Shown: positions 35,541-45,438, counted from the stretch's first letter. The stretch: 64,000 nt of DNA from Methanobacterium sp. UBA279 (GCA_002502855.1 DAQK01000029.1:110689-174688); one strand, 5' to 3'. The notes: a model not told the origin generated them from the sequence alone. Program-made: numbers and translations.

Positions 35541-36715
35541 ACATCATTCGGCCTGACCTTACCTTCAACTAATATGGCCACGTTTTGATCCCGGGTGACC
35601 TTATCTACATTTTTACCCTGGATCTGCATGGATTCAACCCTCTGGATTAGGCTGCCGGTTGTTTTACCCTCGATTATGATCTCATCTCCCACCTGAAGAT
35701 CATTCCAAAGTCTTACCTCTGCTGCAGAGATGTTACTGTAATAGTTTACTACTTCACCAATGTCCTTTTTTATATGGGTTGATTCATTGGATCTGCTGGT
35801 TTCATATGGTGTCCTGTAGTAGAAGCCGGTGTCAAATCCCCGGTTGAATACTTTCTGTAGTTCTTCCAGCCACTGTGGGTTGAATTTCCATTCACCCTTT
35901 TCGTATAAGTCTATTGCCTCTCTGTACGTTCTGGTCACCGTCCCCACGTAATCGGCTGGTCTGGCTCTTCCCTCGATTTTAAAGGCGTCGATGCCAGCCT
36001 CCATGAGTTCTGGTATGTGTTCAACCATACACAGGTCTTTAGGGCTTAACAGGTTGGTGATGTTATTTTCCTGGGTGATTATCAGTTCTTTATTAACATT
36101 TGCATCTTGTTGATCCTCACCCACCAGTTTCCAGTTTTCCCGGCAGGGCTGTATACATTCTCCACTGTTGGCGCTTTTACCATAGAGATGGGAACTTAAA
36201 AAGCACCTCCCGGATAGGGCCATGCACATGGCCCCGTGGATGAAGACTTCAATCTCCACCGGACTTCCCGCCTTTATCTTCCTTATCTCATCCAGGGAAA
36301 GCTCACGGGAGAGGATTACCCGGTTTACACCCAACTCTTCCAGGAGTTTTACTGATTCCAGATTGGATATGTTGGCCTGGACACTCATATGCACCTTTAA
36401 ATCATTCTCCCGGGCCAGCTTAAGAACCCCCAGATCAGAGGCTATGATGGCATCTGCCCCGGCTGATTTTATCTCCGGCAGGATTTTCTTCAGGGATTCC
36501 AGGTCATGGTCCTTCATGATGGTATTGGTGGATACATACACCTTCACACTATTCTTATGACACGTTTCTACCGCTTCCTCTAGATCTTCCAAAAGAAACT
36601 GGTTGGTATGCGCCCTTAAATTGTATCCGGGAATACCCAGATAAACTGAGTCTGCACCGTTACCGATGGCGGCATTCAGGGATGCAAAATCCCGGGCAGG
36701 GGATAATAATTCCAC
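35513..36715 (-). CDS. U32 family peptidase / tRNA or RNA hydroxylation type protein
   Basis: About 400 residues from GTG 36715; the GTG at 36727 is inside the SD (AGGTGAT). Peptidase U32 features: ELLSPARDFASLNAAIGNGADSVYLG at the N-terminus (shown split: ELLSPARDF, GNGADSVYLG), the cysteine cluster HGAMCMALSGRCFLSSH (about 165-181) and GECIQPCREN. Bacterial relatives act in collagen degradation (PrtC) or in tRNA/23S rRNA hydroxylation (TrhP, RlhA) and ubiquinone synthesis. The cysteines fit an FeS-dependent modifying enzyme. The substrate in methanogens is unknown. Confidence 0.85.
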   Translation of the reverse strand: MELLSPARDFASLNAAIGNGADSVYLGIPGYNLRAHTNQFLLEDLEEAVETCHKNSVKVYVSTNTIMKDHDLESLKKILPEIKSAGADAIIASDLGVLKLARENDLKVHMSVQANISNLESVKLLEELGVNRVILSRELSLDEIRKIKAGSPVEIEVFIHGAMCMALSGRCFLSSHLYGKSANSGECIQPCRENWKLVGEDQQDANVNKELIITQENNITNLLSPKDLCMVEHIPELMEAGIDAFKIEGRARPADYVGTVTRTYREAIDLYEKGEWKFNPQWLEELQKVFNRGFDTGFYYRTPYETSRSNESTHIKKDIGEVVNYYSNISAAEVRLWNDLQVGDEIIIEGKTTGSLIQRVESMQIQGKNVDKVTRDQNVAILVEGKVRPNDVVYKRIKRE

Positions 36716-36824
36716 TATTTTAATCACCTATTATTACGTAAATCCATCATGTCTTGAGAGACTTAATAAAAAAAATTTACATCATCTGATAAAAAAGATA
36801 TAACCAATAAAAGGAGTAATTACC

Positions 36825-38222
36825 CTAGCAGGAGTGGTCTGCTTCGTATTCTTCGATATTTTCCGGTGATTCGGTGGGATATTCACCGGTTAAGCAGCCC
36901 GTGCATAACTGTTCCTTTTCTATTCCTATACATTTAATCAGGGACTCTATACTTAAATACCCCAAAGAATCAACGCCAAGTACGCGTTCTATCTCTTTAA
37001 CATCCTTATCTGAGGCTATCAATTCCTTTTTGGTGGCCATGGCTATACCATAGTAACAGGGGGATATTATCGGTGGACAACCCACCCTCAGGTGTATTTC
37101 CTTGGCTCCGGCTTTCCTTAAAACATCCACCAGGGCCTTAGAAGTGGTGCCTCTCACTACGCTGTCATCTACCAGTATGATCCTTTTACCTTCCAGTTCT
37201 GATCTTATAGGGTTCATTTTAAGCTTTACCGAGGTCTCCCGATCTTCCTGAGTGGGCATGATGAAAGTTCGACCGACATATCGGTTCTTTATAAGCCCCT
37301 CTCCATAGGGTAAGCCGGATTCCCTTGAATATCCTATTGCAGCGGTGATGGCTGAGTCGGGTACAGGCATGACCATATCTGCCTCCATATCATGCTCCCG
37401 GTACAGGTACTTTCCAATGTTCAGTCTCACATCGTAGACATTTCTTCCGTCCAGTATACTATCTGGACGTGCGAAATAGACATATTCAAACATGCAATGG
37501 GATCTGGATGTGTTTCCCTTCCCAGGCATGCTGTAACTCTTTAATTCATCGTTGATAAATAATATTTCCCCGGGTTCCACGTCCCGGATTTTTTCTGCAC
37601 CGATCACATCGAAGGCCACCGATTCTGATGCGGCTATAGTAGTGTCGTCTGTTTTACCCAGTGCAAGGGGTTTTATCCCCATGGGATCTCTTACCACGAT
37701 TAAATCATCATTTATGAGTATGGCCAGTGAATAGGAGCCTTTAAGTTTCTCTGAAATATTCTGGATGGCCCTAACTATGTCACCAGTTTCGGAGTATTCC
37801 TTGATGAGCAGGTGACATATCACCTCAGAATCAGTAGTTGAATAGAATATCCGGCCTTCACTCTCCAGTTCCTTTCTAAGTTGCATGGAATTTAGGATAT
37901 CCCCATTATGGGCAATGGCAATATGTCCAGATTCGTATTCACTTATAAATGGCTGGGAATTTTCAATTAAAGACTTACCTGTGGTTGAATACCTCACATG
38001 GCCGATGCCTTTATTTCCCTTAAGCCCTTCAAAGTTACCATCGTTAAAGACATCACAAACCAGGCCCATGCCCTTGTAAGTGGATATATTCTTACCATCG
38101 TACGTTGAAATACCTGCCGATTCCTGGCCTCTATGCTGTAGAGCATATAAGCCATAATATATTTGTCCGGAAACTTCTCCATTTTCCGAATAAGCACCTA
38201 CAATACCACATTTATCCTGCAA
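36825..38222 (-). CDS. purF: Amidophosphoribosyltransferase PurF
   Basis: First committed step of purine synthesis: PRPP plus glutamine to phosphoribosylamine. 465 residues: an Ntn glutaminase domain with catalytic C5 after a four-residue propeptide (MQDK-CGIVGAY), GHVRYSTTG, and a C-terminal phosphoribosyltransferase domain with the PRPP loop RIILVDDSVVRGTT (about 349-362). Cysteines in the C-terminal region (CPPIISPCYYG and EEQLCTGCLTGEYP-type) match the FeS cluster of the Bacillus-type enzyme. The start is TTG 38222 after GGGGAG. Confidence 0.95.
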   Translation of the reverse strand: MQDKCGIVGAYSENGEVSGQIYYGLYALQHRGQESAGISTYDGKNISTYKGMGLVCDVFNDGNFEGLKGNKGIGHVRYSTTGKSLIENSQPFISEYESGHIAIAHNGDILNSMQLRKELESEGRIFYSTTDSEVICHLLIKEYSETGDIVRAIQNISEKLKGSYSLAILINDDLIVVRDPMGIKPLALGKTDDTTIAASESVAFDVIGAEKIRDVEPGEILFINDELKSYSMPGKGNTSRSHCMFEYVYFARPDSILDGRNVYDVRLNIGKYLYREHDMEADMVMPVPDSAITAAIGYSRESGLPYGEGLIKNRYVGRTFIMPTQEDRETSVKLKMNPIRSELEGKRIILVDDSVVRGTTSKALVDVLRKAGAKEIHLRVGCPPIISPCYYGIAMATKKELIASDKDVKEIERVLGVDSLGYLSIESLIKCIGIEKEQLCTGCLTGEYPTESPENIEEYEADHSC

Positions 38223-38418
38223 TTACGATTCTCCCCTATCAATATATCCATAGAGTTTAAAAATAGGAATTATAATGTTAAATGGAATTTCTATGGTAGA
38301 CATATCGATCTTAAAATGTTTTTATTAAAATATTTTTCAAATTATTAGATTTCAAATATTTAGAAGCTTATAATTTAAGATTCCTTAAAGTACATTTAAG
38401 ATTATTTAATCAAATTAT

Positions 38419-39312
38419 TCATTCTTTAAGTAAGCTGGAACTGATACCATTATTATTATCTATTTCTTCCTTTAAGACTTCAATTTTAGAATCATAGAAA
38501 ATAAGCACCGTTCTGATAATTTTTAACCAATCTGCCGCATCTTTTCTCGTGGGTGCCGCTATAAATCCCTGACCAGTGATTATATTTTCTGGCTTAAATT
38601 CATTGGTTATAAAATAAACATGTTCTTCTTCATCTAAATCTTCATTAAAAGTATCCTTCCATAAATCTGTAAGAGAAAAAGTTTCAAATAAGTTTCTATT
38701 CTTTAAAAGTCCGTATTCATTTTTGATATCTGTGTAACTCTGTTTTATTCTCTTTATTTCATCGTTGAGTTCTGTAACTTTCTTATTTATGATCTCTTTT
38801 TCATCAGAAAGTCGCTGATTCTCTGAAAACAGTTTCTCATTTAGGGTGGAAATTTTCTCAAGCTCCAGGAGAAGATCCTTAATTTCCTCATTCTGCTCAG
38901 TTAACTCTTCTTCCATTTCCTGGAATTTCTTTATGTTGGCTATGGAAATAAGGCCAGAACGGATTATGGCGTTTTTTATTTCAGCCCTAATTATGGCCGG
39001 GTCCAGGTATTCCACGTCATGGCCGAAGGGAAGTTTCACGCGTTCGATATGGCCCACTTCATCCTTTAAAATTTTGGTGAACTTTTCAGCGAGTTCTCGG
39101 CCAGGAGCATCCACGTCAGTGACGATTAAAAGAATATCCGCGCCACTGGTGACTTTTTTAGCTATTTCAGTATTGGTGGTTGGTATAATGGAGGATATGG
39201 TGATGTGGTACTCAGCACCCAGGGCGATGTTCTGCATGGCCCGGGAGATATTCTCCACATCAGACGCCCCTTCAACGATAATCCGCACATCGATGGGGCC
39301 CTTAACTTCCAT
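38419..39312 (-). CDS. TOPRIM-domain protein with coiled coil
   Basis: About 297 residues from ATG 39312 (the GTG at 39324 is in the SD). The N-terminal TOPRIM-like domain shows VRIIVEGASDVENISRAM (catalytic-type Glu) and LIVTDVDAPGRELAEKF (DxD). From about 125 to 205 there is a long coiled coil (repeated Glu, Lys and Leu). A C-terminal domain of 95 residues is not recognised. TOPRIM folds cut or join nucleic acids, so an archaeal DNA or RNA processing factor is plausible. It is followed by L37e and the Sm gene upstream on this strand. Confidence 0.75.
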   Translation of the reverse strand: MEVKGPIDVRIIVEGASDVENISRAMQNIALGAEYHITISSIIPTTNTEIAKKVTSGADILLIVTDVDAPGRELAEKFTKILKDEVGHIERVKLPFGHDVEYLDPAIIRAEIKNAIIRSGLISIANIKKFQEMEEELTEQNEEIKDLLLELEKISTLNEKLFSENQRLSDEKEIINKKVTELNDEIKRIKQSYTDIKNEYGLLKNRNLFETFSLTDLWKDTFNEDLDEEEHVYFITNEFKPENIITGQGFIAAPTRKDAADWLKIIRTVLIFYDSKIEVLKEEIDNNNGISSSLLKE

Positions 39313-39332
39313 TATCAATCTCACCTATAATC

Positions 39333-39518
<186 letters not shown>

Positions 39519-39568
39519 TGATATCCTCCTTATGTAAAAATTGAATTCTTCTATTCTTAATTTAAAAT

Positions 39569-39811
39569 CTAGCCGGGAGATATGTAGACTATATTATCCC
39601 CTCTTATGAGGACGATACCTAATCTTCGGGCGGTTTCTCCGCCTTCTAATTCTTCGGCATCATTTAAAACTAAGTTCATGTGCATGTCAAAACTTCTCAG
39701 GCTTCCTCGAAATTCTCTTCCGCCTTTGAGCTTTATCAGTACTTGGGAATCCAATGCTTTACCTAATACATCCAATGGACGTGATGTATTCACATTCTTC
39801 TGTGTATTCAA
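39569..39811 (-). CDS. Archaeal Sm-like protein (LSm)
   Basis: RNA-binding Sm ring protein. I start it at TTG 39811 (SD AAAGGTGAT just upstream), giving 81 residues, the usual archaeal length. The longer open frame to 39898 runs through the TATA box. Sm1 motif: RPLDVLGKALDSQVLIKLKG with FRGSLRSFDMHMNLVLNDAEE; Sm2: LGIVLIRGDNIVYISPG. It forms a heptamer that binds U-rich RNA in known homologues. It is followed by rpl37e on the same transcript. Confidence 0.93.
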   Translation of the reverse strand: MNTQKNVNTSRPLDVLGKALDSQVLIKLKGGREFRGSLRSFDMHMNLVLNDAEELEGGETARRLGIVLIRGDNIVYISPG

Positions 39812-39850
39812 AATTATCACCTTTCCTATAACTTTTCTGTTGGTGGGGTT

Positions 39851-39861
39851 TATATTTAAAT
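39851..39861 (-). promoter_or_regulatory. TATA box of the lsm-rpl37e operon
   Basis: ATTTAAATATA on the minus strand, about 40 nt before TTG 39811. It supports the short LSm start. Confidence 0.7.
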
Positions 39862-40129
39862 GTATGGTTGATATTCCTAACTCCTCTAAACTTACCAAAA
39901 AGCTTTGGGCCCACCAAATTTGATGAATAAATGAGTGTATGGAATTATTTATGGATGGAATAAGATATATTTTAATATTGAGCTTCTCAATCGAATTGGT
40001 ATTGGATTTTTTTAATTTAAATTGGTTTTTAAAATATAGTCAATCCCTTTTAATTTATACTATTGATTGTGATATATAATGTTATTTGTCAATTGAATTG
40101 ACTCTGTCAAAAACTTTGGGTTTGAGTGT

Positions 40130-41170
40130 TGAAAACGTTTTTCTGGTTTAGGATTTCTTTTCTGATGTTTATTCATGACATTACGCCTTTTTTAATCTTC
40201 ATTATCTTTTTAATACTTCTAGGGTTGGTTTTTTTTGGAATTTGTTTTTTCTAATTATATTTGAGGTTCGTTCGATATTTTGCATCTAACAGGTACGAAG
40301 AGTATGTTTGGAAGTAAGACGTTAATGAATCTACGATAATTGATTAAATAACCTCTGAATAATCTTATTATTTGATTTAATATTTCATTCATCCTGTTTC
40401 TAGCCTTTTTAATGATTTACTGTCGAATAAACTGGATAACTCTAATTTTTCACGTTGTATCTTCTCGATCTCCTTGTCAGATACCTTATTAGCTTTGATA
40501 TAGGCTTTAATTTTCTTGTTTATATTTCTAAACACGTGAAATAAGCACCATTTGGTGTTTAAACCCTAATCATTCGATTATGGGCTTGTATTTCTCATCT
40601 AAATCAGTTGTTATTGCTATTTTTTCTTTATTTCCTGGTGGATTCCGTTAAAAAACTTCTTTTATGTTCTTGGAATTCTCTTCATGAGTATATTTTTATC
40701 AGCAACGATAAGATTCTGTTTTTACTGTCGAATAACGTGAACCGGTAATTCCAAACAGAGTTTAATTTTAATCCACTCCCATGTCAAAGATGTAATATCC
40801 ACTATAACGATTCTTTCTTTTTTTGGGGATTTTCATATCCGAGTATCCAGTTTTTCATATTGTTTTGTCTGGAAAATACTGATTCCTGTGTCTTTTCTAA
40901 CTTTATAAGGCAATTTTACGGATGGATCCGAAGAATAAACCAGCTAATTCCATGCACTTTTCTTTAAATTCATTTGTAAAGTTACTATTATCATCAACAA
41001 CTTCTGAAATATCTGTTTTAAACTTCTTACCACACTTTTTACATTTATACCTTTGAATTTTCAGTGTTAACAACCCCCTTCATGATAAAAATAAAGCTTC
41101 CGTTCTTTAAATCCATCTTTAATCACAAATTTACTGAAACACCTCCGTACAACAAGGAATCAACATCCCA
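40130..41170 (-). pseudogene. DDE-type transposase remnant
   Basis: Pieces of one transposase can be read in shifting frames: KFVIKDGFKERKLYFYHEG (about 41075-41145), a zinc ribbon KIQRYKCKKCGKKFKTDIS (about 41000-41060), NFTNEFKEKCMELAGLFFGS (about 40930-40990), then KEKIAITTDLDEKYKPII and WCLFHVFRNINKKIKAYIKA (about 40480-40630), which resemble a catalytic D and the following helix of ISNCY/MULE-like transposases. Several frameshifts and stops separate them. It is inactive. Confidence 0.75.
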
Positions 41171-41327
41171 ATATGAAAAACATCCCCCTTTTTATACCAT
41201 GTATTTAACGATTTGAAAACTTTATTATCTATTTTAACCTATTTTAAATGATTTTCCTCATATTTCGATAAAAACCTTCACAAAAAAATAGGAAAGTATA
41301 TAACCCTGAATCAAACAAATTACCAAC

Positions 41328-41372
41328 TGGAGCAACTATTTTTGTTATTATCATACAAAATACTTTGCTCCA
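41328..41372. repeat. Imperfect 18-bp inverted repeat inside the IS
   Basis: The arm TGGAGCAACTATTTTTGT (41328-41345) and its imperfect complement (41355-41372) are separated by nine bases. TGGAGCAA/TTGCTCCA is perfect. It lies 160 nt before the transposase start and may be a transcriptional or translational barrier against read-through into the transposase. Confidence 0.75.
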
Positions 41373-41559
41373 CTTATTATAAAAGCTTTTAGGTTTCTAT
41401 TTCACAAAAATAATCAGTTTAAACACGAATAAAAAATATTATTTTATAAAGAAACACAAATTCAAAAACACCCAAGTTTTTGATAGTCTCTTAATTTTTA
41501 AGGATAAAAAATAAAAAATCAAACCCTGCTTTACATTAAAATTGGCTTAAAATAGAAAA

Positions 41560-42222
41560 TTAAAACCTGTTTGCCTCATCGAAGTTAACTTCATAGATGT
41601 GGGCGCTGATGGAGTGTATGGTAAGGGTTCCCACCTGCACGCCCAGTTCTCCTGCAGCATACTGGGCTAAATTAGCAAGGCCAACGGCGTTGGGGAACCA
41701 GGCCCCGTAGATGTCATGTGAACGCCAGAGACCGGTGACGTTGAGTTTTCCATCACGGATCTTCAGGTCGACCAGCATCATACAAGGTACCTCATCATTC
41801 TCTGTATCCATCACCGGATCCCAGGTTACTGAAATTGCCCGGCGGGATTCTTCACAGTTTCTAAGCCTGTTTATAGCTTCCTGTATCTGGTCAACTCCCT
41901 GGAAATGTTCTCGGAGTCTATCACCATAAGTGTAGACAAATCCCTGCCTATCTTTACTCAAAAACTGCTGGGAATAAATTTCCAGTTTCTCCCCACTCCA
42001 GAAGTATCCCTTTGGTATCCTGATATTCTTTAGCCTCGCTATATTACTCAGATAATAGTCCGCATTTTTACCCAGCGGTTTTTTAACATGGACCAATATA
42101 TTCAGGAGTTCCTTGGTTAAAGAACCCCTTTCATCCTTTATCTCCTTTCCTTCCTTCATTATCTTTCTAACCAGTTCTTCCCATCCGTCTGCTATTTCAT
42201 CTGCTTCAATTAAGAGAGCCAT
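41560..42222 (-). CDS. thyA: Archaeal thymidylate synthase
   Basis: Methylates dUMP to dTMP. 220 residues, shorter than bacterial ThyA (about 264), matching the methanogen form that may use a tetrahydromethanopterin-type donor. Catalytic C147 lies in DEVPCMML; the phosphate-binding arginines are in EESRRAI (R127, R128); the Asn/dUMP-binding region reads YGAWFPNAVGLANLAQYAA. It overlaps the end of metE by 13 nt; both use one-carbon units, and this pair is conserved in Methanobacteriales as I recall. Confidence 0.9.
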   Translation of the reverse strand: MALLIEADEIADGWEELVRKIMKEGKEIKDERGSLTKELLNILVHVKKPLGKNADYYLSNIARLKNIRIPKGYFWSGEKLEIYSQQFLSKDRQGFVYTYGDRLREHFQGVDQIQEAINRLRNCEESRRAISVTWDPVMDTENDEVPCMMLVDLKIRDGKLNVTGLWRSHDIYGAWFPNAVGLANLAQYAAGELGVQVGTLTIHSISAHIYEVNFDEANRF

Positions 42223-43187
42223 TTCACCGTCTCCACCATAACTTTTAGTTTCAAGTAAGCCGCATCCCGCGAGCGTAGACGCATTCCACAGTCTGGGTCA
42301 GCTATTATATTCTCTTTTCCAAGGTTTTCTATACCCTTCTTTATTACTTCTGCAACCTGCTCTTTGCTTTCGATTTCATCGGTTTTGTTGTTCACGCAGC
42401 CCAGTCCCAGCTTTTTACCCCTTAAACTGGTATCCTCGAGTATTTGCAGGTTTTTTGGCTGGCCTGCGAATTCACCATCAAGGATATCAACTTTAAACCT
42501 TAAAAGTTCATCCCAAATATCAACCAACTCCCCACAAACATGCATAGTCACTGGGATCGATAAATTTTGGGTTATAATATCCACCGCCTTTCGGGCCGTC
42601 TTTAAATCTGCAATGCCAGTGGAGAGATACGGTTCATCTATCTGGATGGTGGCTGCCCCGGCATCCTGAAGAAATCCTGCTTCCTTCTTCAGGGCCCAGG
42701 CGAGATCAACAACTATCTCTTCCCTCTTATCTTTACTGTAGAACCTTTCAGTAAGGCTGGAAAGTGCTAAGGTGGTTGGTCCGGTTATAATCCCTTTGAT
42801 CCCTTTAAAACCTTCATTAAAATCCTTACCATGGAATAGATCTAAATTCTTTCCAAAATCAGGGTTGATCTTCTTGGCAGTGTTCAGGGCTGATTTAATA
42901 TCCGATGCTCCAATGGAATAGGGTGCTGGATTAATCTTTCCCTCAATAACCGGTTTATTATCATCCACAGACATTCCGGGAATGTGACTGGCGAATATCT
43001 GCAGCATGCCCTCCCTCACCTGTCCATCGGATATGAGGTCTACCCCGGCATTTACCTGATCGGTGACTGCCGCATCCAGAGCATGCTGGTATGGATCGTA
43101 AATTCCTAATGTCGACTTGATTTTCTCGTTAAAGGATTCTGGTTTCCCCATAACTACAGGATAACTTCCTACTACAGTGGTCAGCAT
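42210..43187 (-). CDS. metE: Core methionine synthase (MetE family, archaeal short form)
   Basis: 325 residues, equal to the C-terminal catalytic half of cobalamin-independent MetE. It starts LTTVVGSYPVV. Zinc-ligand motifs: HVCGELVDIWDEL (His, Cys) and the late Cys in IIADPDCGMRLRSRDAAY. In Methanothermobacter this short form takes methyl groups from methylcobalamin (or a corrinoid protein) rather than from folate, to make methionine. Gene overlap with thyA implies one transcript. The SD is GGTAAT before ATG 43187. Confidence 0.9.
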   Translation of the reverse strand: MLTTVVGSYPVVMGKPESFNEKIKSTLGIYDPYQHALDAAVTDQVNAGVDLISDGQVREGMLQIFASHIPGMSVDDNKPVIEGKINPAPYSIGASDIKSALNTAKKINPDFGKNLDLFHGKDFNEGFKGIKGIITGPTTLALSSLTERFYSKDKREEIVVDLAWALKKEAGFLQDAGAATIQIDEPYLSTGIADLKTARKAVDIITQNLSIPVTMHVCGELVDIWDELLRFKVDILDGEFAGQPKNLQILEDTSLRGKKLGLGCVNNKTDEIESKEQVAEVIKKGIENLGKENIIADPDCGMRLRSRDAAYLKLKVMVETVKWLS

Positions 43188-43327
43188 TTTTATTACCGGA
43201 TTTAAATTGGTTTTTTTAAATTCAGAAATTTGATTTAAATTTCCAGTTTTAAATAAGTTAGGATTTTAGAATAAATAATTTTTATGATTATAAGATAGGG
43301 AATTGAATTTTGAAAATTAGAATTAAT

Positions 43328-43365
43328 TTTTATAAAAGAGAGTGACTTTTATAAAAGAGAGTTTG
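43328..43365. repeat. 19-nt tandem duplication after the DUF1894 gene
   Basis: TTTTATAAAAGAGAGT occurs at 43328 and again 19 nt later at 43347, in direct contact. The stop codon (43369-43371) is 4 nt away. Confidence 0.78.
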
Positions 43366-43368
43366 ATT

Positions 43369-43692
43369 TTAAATTCTGTGAGTTTCACTCTTAATATCTA
43401 ATGATCTAATATTAACTATTTCCTCTTTATCCACGGGTAATTCAACCACTGAAGTACCATAGCATGGTTTTGTGTACGGCAGAGTTATCGTACCCTTATT
43501 TTCATCTATTCCTATGGTTATAGGGGGTATTCCTATTATCCTCACCCCTAATATTTTTTCTCCAGCCTTGACATGGATGGTTTCTGGAGCGTGTTTTTCT
43601 ATTAATTGTTTGCATTCCTTGAAACCCGCTCTAGTGATGAGTATTTCATAATTTTCAGATTCCCGCAGGTAGGTATCCAGACAAAAGGTCAC
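43369..43692 (-). CDS. DUF1894 methanogen protein
   Basis: 107 residues, starting at GTG 43692 (SD GAGGA). The sequence YLRESENYEILITRAGFKEC and the ITLPYTKPCYGTSVVELP segment fit the methanogen-restricted DUF1894 family. Two cysteines (C4, and C in KPCYG) stand out. It is 2 nt downstream of the DUF1890 gene, with which it is almost always paired in my recollection, so they probably act together. Function unknown. Confidence 0.72.
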   Translation of the reverse strand: MTFCLDTYLRESENYEILITRAGFKECKQLIEKHAPETIHVKAGEKILGVRIIGIPPITIGIDENKGTITLPYTKPCYGTSVVELPVDKEEIVNIRSLDIKSETHRI

Positions 43693-43694
43693 TG

Positions 43695-44156
43695 TTAGTC
43701 CTCCAATTTCTTTAATGCCCGGTCAAATTTAACCCTCAGGGGTGTGGGATTATGGTACGCCCGGGCAGATACTATGGTGGCATCTGTACTTTCTTCTATT
43801 GATTCAATGTAGTTTTCCAATAACTCAGGATCTCTTTCAAATACCACTGCAATGGATGTAGTGTTTAAAATGGAGTAAAATGTTACAAAATAGGAAACTG
43901 CAGCATCCTTATGCACAAATCCTACCAGTAAATCAAAGGATCCTTCCTCTAAATTCTCCAGACATGATTCTATGTCGATTTTATTTTTTACATAAAATTC
44001 CTCGGGATCTGAAACCTCTAAAAGCTTCAAAGCCGAAGGGGTACTGGCCACGGTAACCTGGTAGCCCAAACTGGTAAGTTTATACACAGAATACACTGCC
44101 ATGGGGGTTTGAGATGGGGCCTCCGGGCATCCCAGTAGAACTAAAGCTTTTTTCAA
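43695..44156 (-). CDS. DUF1890 methanogen protein
   Basis: About 153 residues from TTG 44156, which sits at proper distance after GGAGGG; the longer frame to 44183 overlaps the SD. The first strand KKALVLLGCPEAPSQTPM has a nucleotide-binding look (flavodoxin-like or Rossmann-like), with a glycine and cysteine in the loop. The family is methanogen-specific with unknown role. The order upstream membrane protein, DUF1890, DUF1894 suggests a single operon. Confidence 0.72.
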   Translation of the reverse strand: MKKALVLLGCPEAPSQTPMAVYSVYKLTSLGYQVTVASTPSALKLLEVSDPEEFYVKNKIDIESCLENLEEGSFDLLVGFVHKDAAVSYFVTFYSILNTTSIAVVFERDPELLENYIESIEESTDATIVSARAYHNPTPLRVKFDRALKKLED

Positions 44157-44179
44157 TTTAACACTCCCTCCTTGAGCTG

Positions 44180-45262
44180 TCAACTCTTTTTAACCATCAG
44201 CACATGTCCCAGTACCATAGCGCCCAGGAATAAAAAGGTCACCAGTGCGGTTCCATTTATATCACGGTTGATTATGAAAAATCCTGCCCAGGCCTGGCCC
44301 ATGAAGGCGGTTAAAGAACCAGTCAACAGTGCCTCTCTACCCAGTAGTGTTTTATTGCCTCTTTCCCTTTTCTCCTTGTAGACCTTCATTATTTTAAGCC
44401 CTATAATTATTACGCCCAGAATGGCTAGGAGAACCAGGATGAGGATTATGTAACCAAATTCATATCCCCAAGCAAAAATTCCGGGTGTGAAATAATCTAT
44501 CACATCCTTCTGATTGGTCAGGACCCCGTAAAACACGGGTAAAGCTAATCCGAAGGTGGTTATTAAAGTTATGGGGAGGGTTATGTATCCGTCGGCGAAT
44601 CCAGATGATTCAGCCCCCCAAAAGGACGTGGCCGGGTTGTGTCCTATTAGATAGGTGTTCTGTATTACCATCTTTATGCTGGGCAGTGAGTTGTCCAGGA
44701 TTCTCTCTATCCTGGAGATGGGGCTTATTATGGGCATGCTCAGTAATCTGGATAGAACTTCCATGAAACCGAAGGCAACCAGCACCACAACCGCTACCAT
44801 GATCACCCTTTTAACGGTTAACACTGATTTACGTCGGAAGGTTTTAGATAGGACGAAAAATGCTATGAACAGTCCCACGATCCACATGAGAAGGAAATCC
44901 CGGTGCATCATCCCTCCGAATAAAGTGATGGCCAGGATGATCATTATTAAGAATGTCTTAAGGCTCCTGGTGTTTATCCCCACGTCGTCCATTATATAAA
45001 TTGCAGCCAGGGAAGTGACAACTGAAAACAGGGCGATAGCCCCGTAAGGGTGGGTGAACTCGTGGATACCGATACCTGGCAGTAATAGTGAAAATGCATC
45101 GAATCCAAATAGGACTACCATCCCTATGCTGACAAGAAGGCCACCTAGCAACACTGCACTTAATGATAAGGGTACTATGTTAATTAAGAAACTGACACCT
45201 AGTAATAGCATCAATCCAAATTCTATAATGAGTTGTAAATGATTTTGAGCGATTAAAGGCAT
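44180..45262 (-). CDS. Multi-pass membrane protein of unknown function
   Basis: 360 residues with about ten hydrophobic segments and a large outer or inner loop around 175-240 (RIERILDNSLPSIKM and SFWGAESSGFADGYITLP). There is no recognised transporter or enzyme motif. Charged residues in membrane segments are few. It starts at ATG 45262 and overlaps the longest DUF1890 frame by 4 nt, so it is the first gene of a three-gene unit with DUF1890 and DUF1894. A membrane partner of these two proteins is possible. Confidence 0.7.
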   Translation of the reverse strand: MPLIAQNHLQLIIEFGLMLLLGVSFLINIVPLSLSAVLLGGLLVSIGMVVLFGFDAFSLLLPGIGIHEFTHPYGAIALFSVVTSLAAIYIMDDVGINTRSLKTFLIMIILAITLFGGMMHRDFLLMWIVGLFIAFFVLSKTFRRKSVLTVKRVIMVAVVVLVAFGFMEVLSRLLSMPIISPISRIERILDNSLPSIKMVIQNTYLIGHNPATSFWGAESSGFADGYITLPITLITTFGLALPVFYGVLTNQKDVIDYFTPGIFAWGYEFGYIILILVLLAILGVIIIGLKIMKVYKEKRERGNKTLLGREALLTGSLTAFMGQAWAGFFIINRDINGTALVTFLFLGAMVLGHVLMVKKS

Positions 45263-45438
45263 TGAATTCTCCCTATTTTGAAAGTTTTAAGAATTTTAAT
45301 GTAAGATTTTAAGAATATAATCTTAGAATTTATCTATTTAATTTTTTTCCTCTTAATATAACTATAAGTCCCAGTTAATCTAGTAGTTTAGTGCATATCA
45401 ATTTATGCTCTCTGGGTCCATTATAATTTTTACTGGTT

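Larger units (their letters stand above)
40100..41492 (-). mobile_element. Decayed insertion sequence, about 1.4 kb
   Basis: Imperfect terminal inverted repeats delimit it: left CTGTCAAAAACTTTGGGT (about 40104-40121) and the complement of right CTATCAAAAACTTGGGT (about 41470-41486), 16 of 18 positions alike with one gap. Inside is a broken transposase on the minus strand and 300 bp of AT-rich sequence with a strong hairpin. No target-site duplication could be identified. The family is not certain; a DDE element with an N-terminal zinc ribbon. Confidence 0.72.

Noticed and set aside
40080..41510. Target-site duplication flanking the IS
   Set aside because: AATT-like sequence occurs at both flanks but no exact duplication is distinguishable in such AT-rich sequence.
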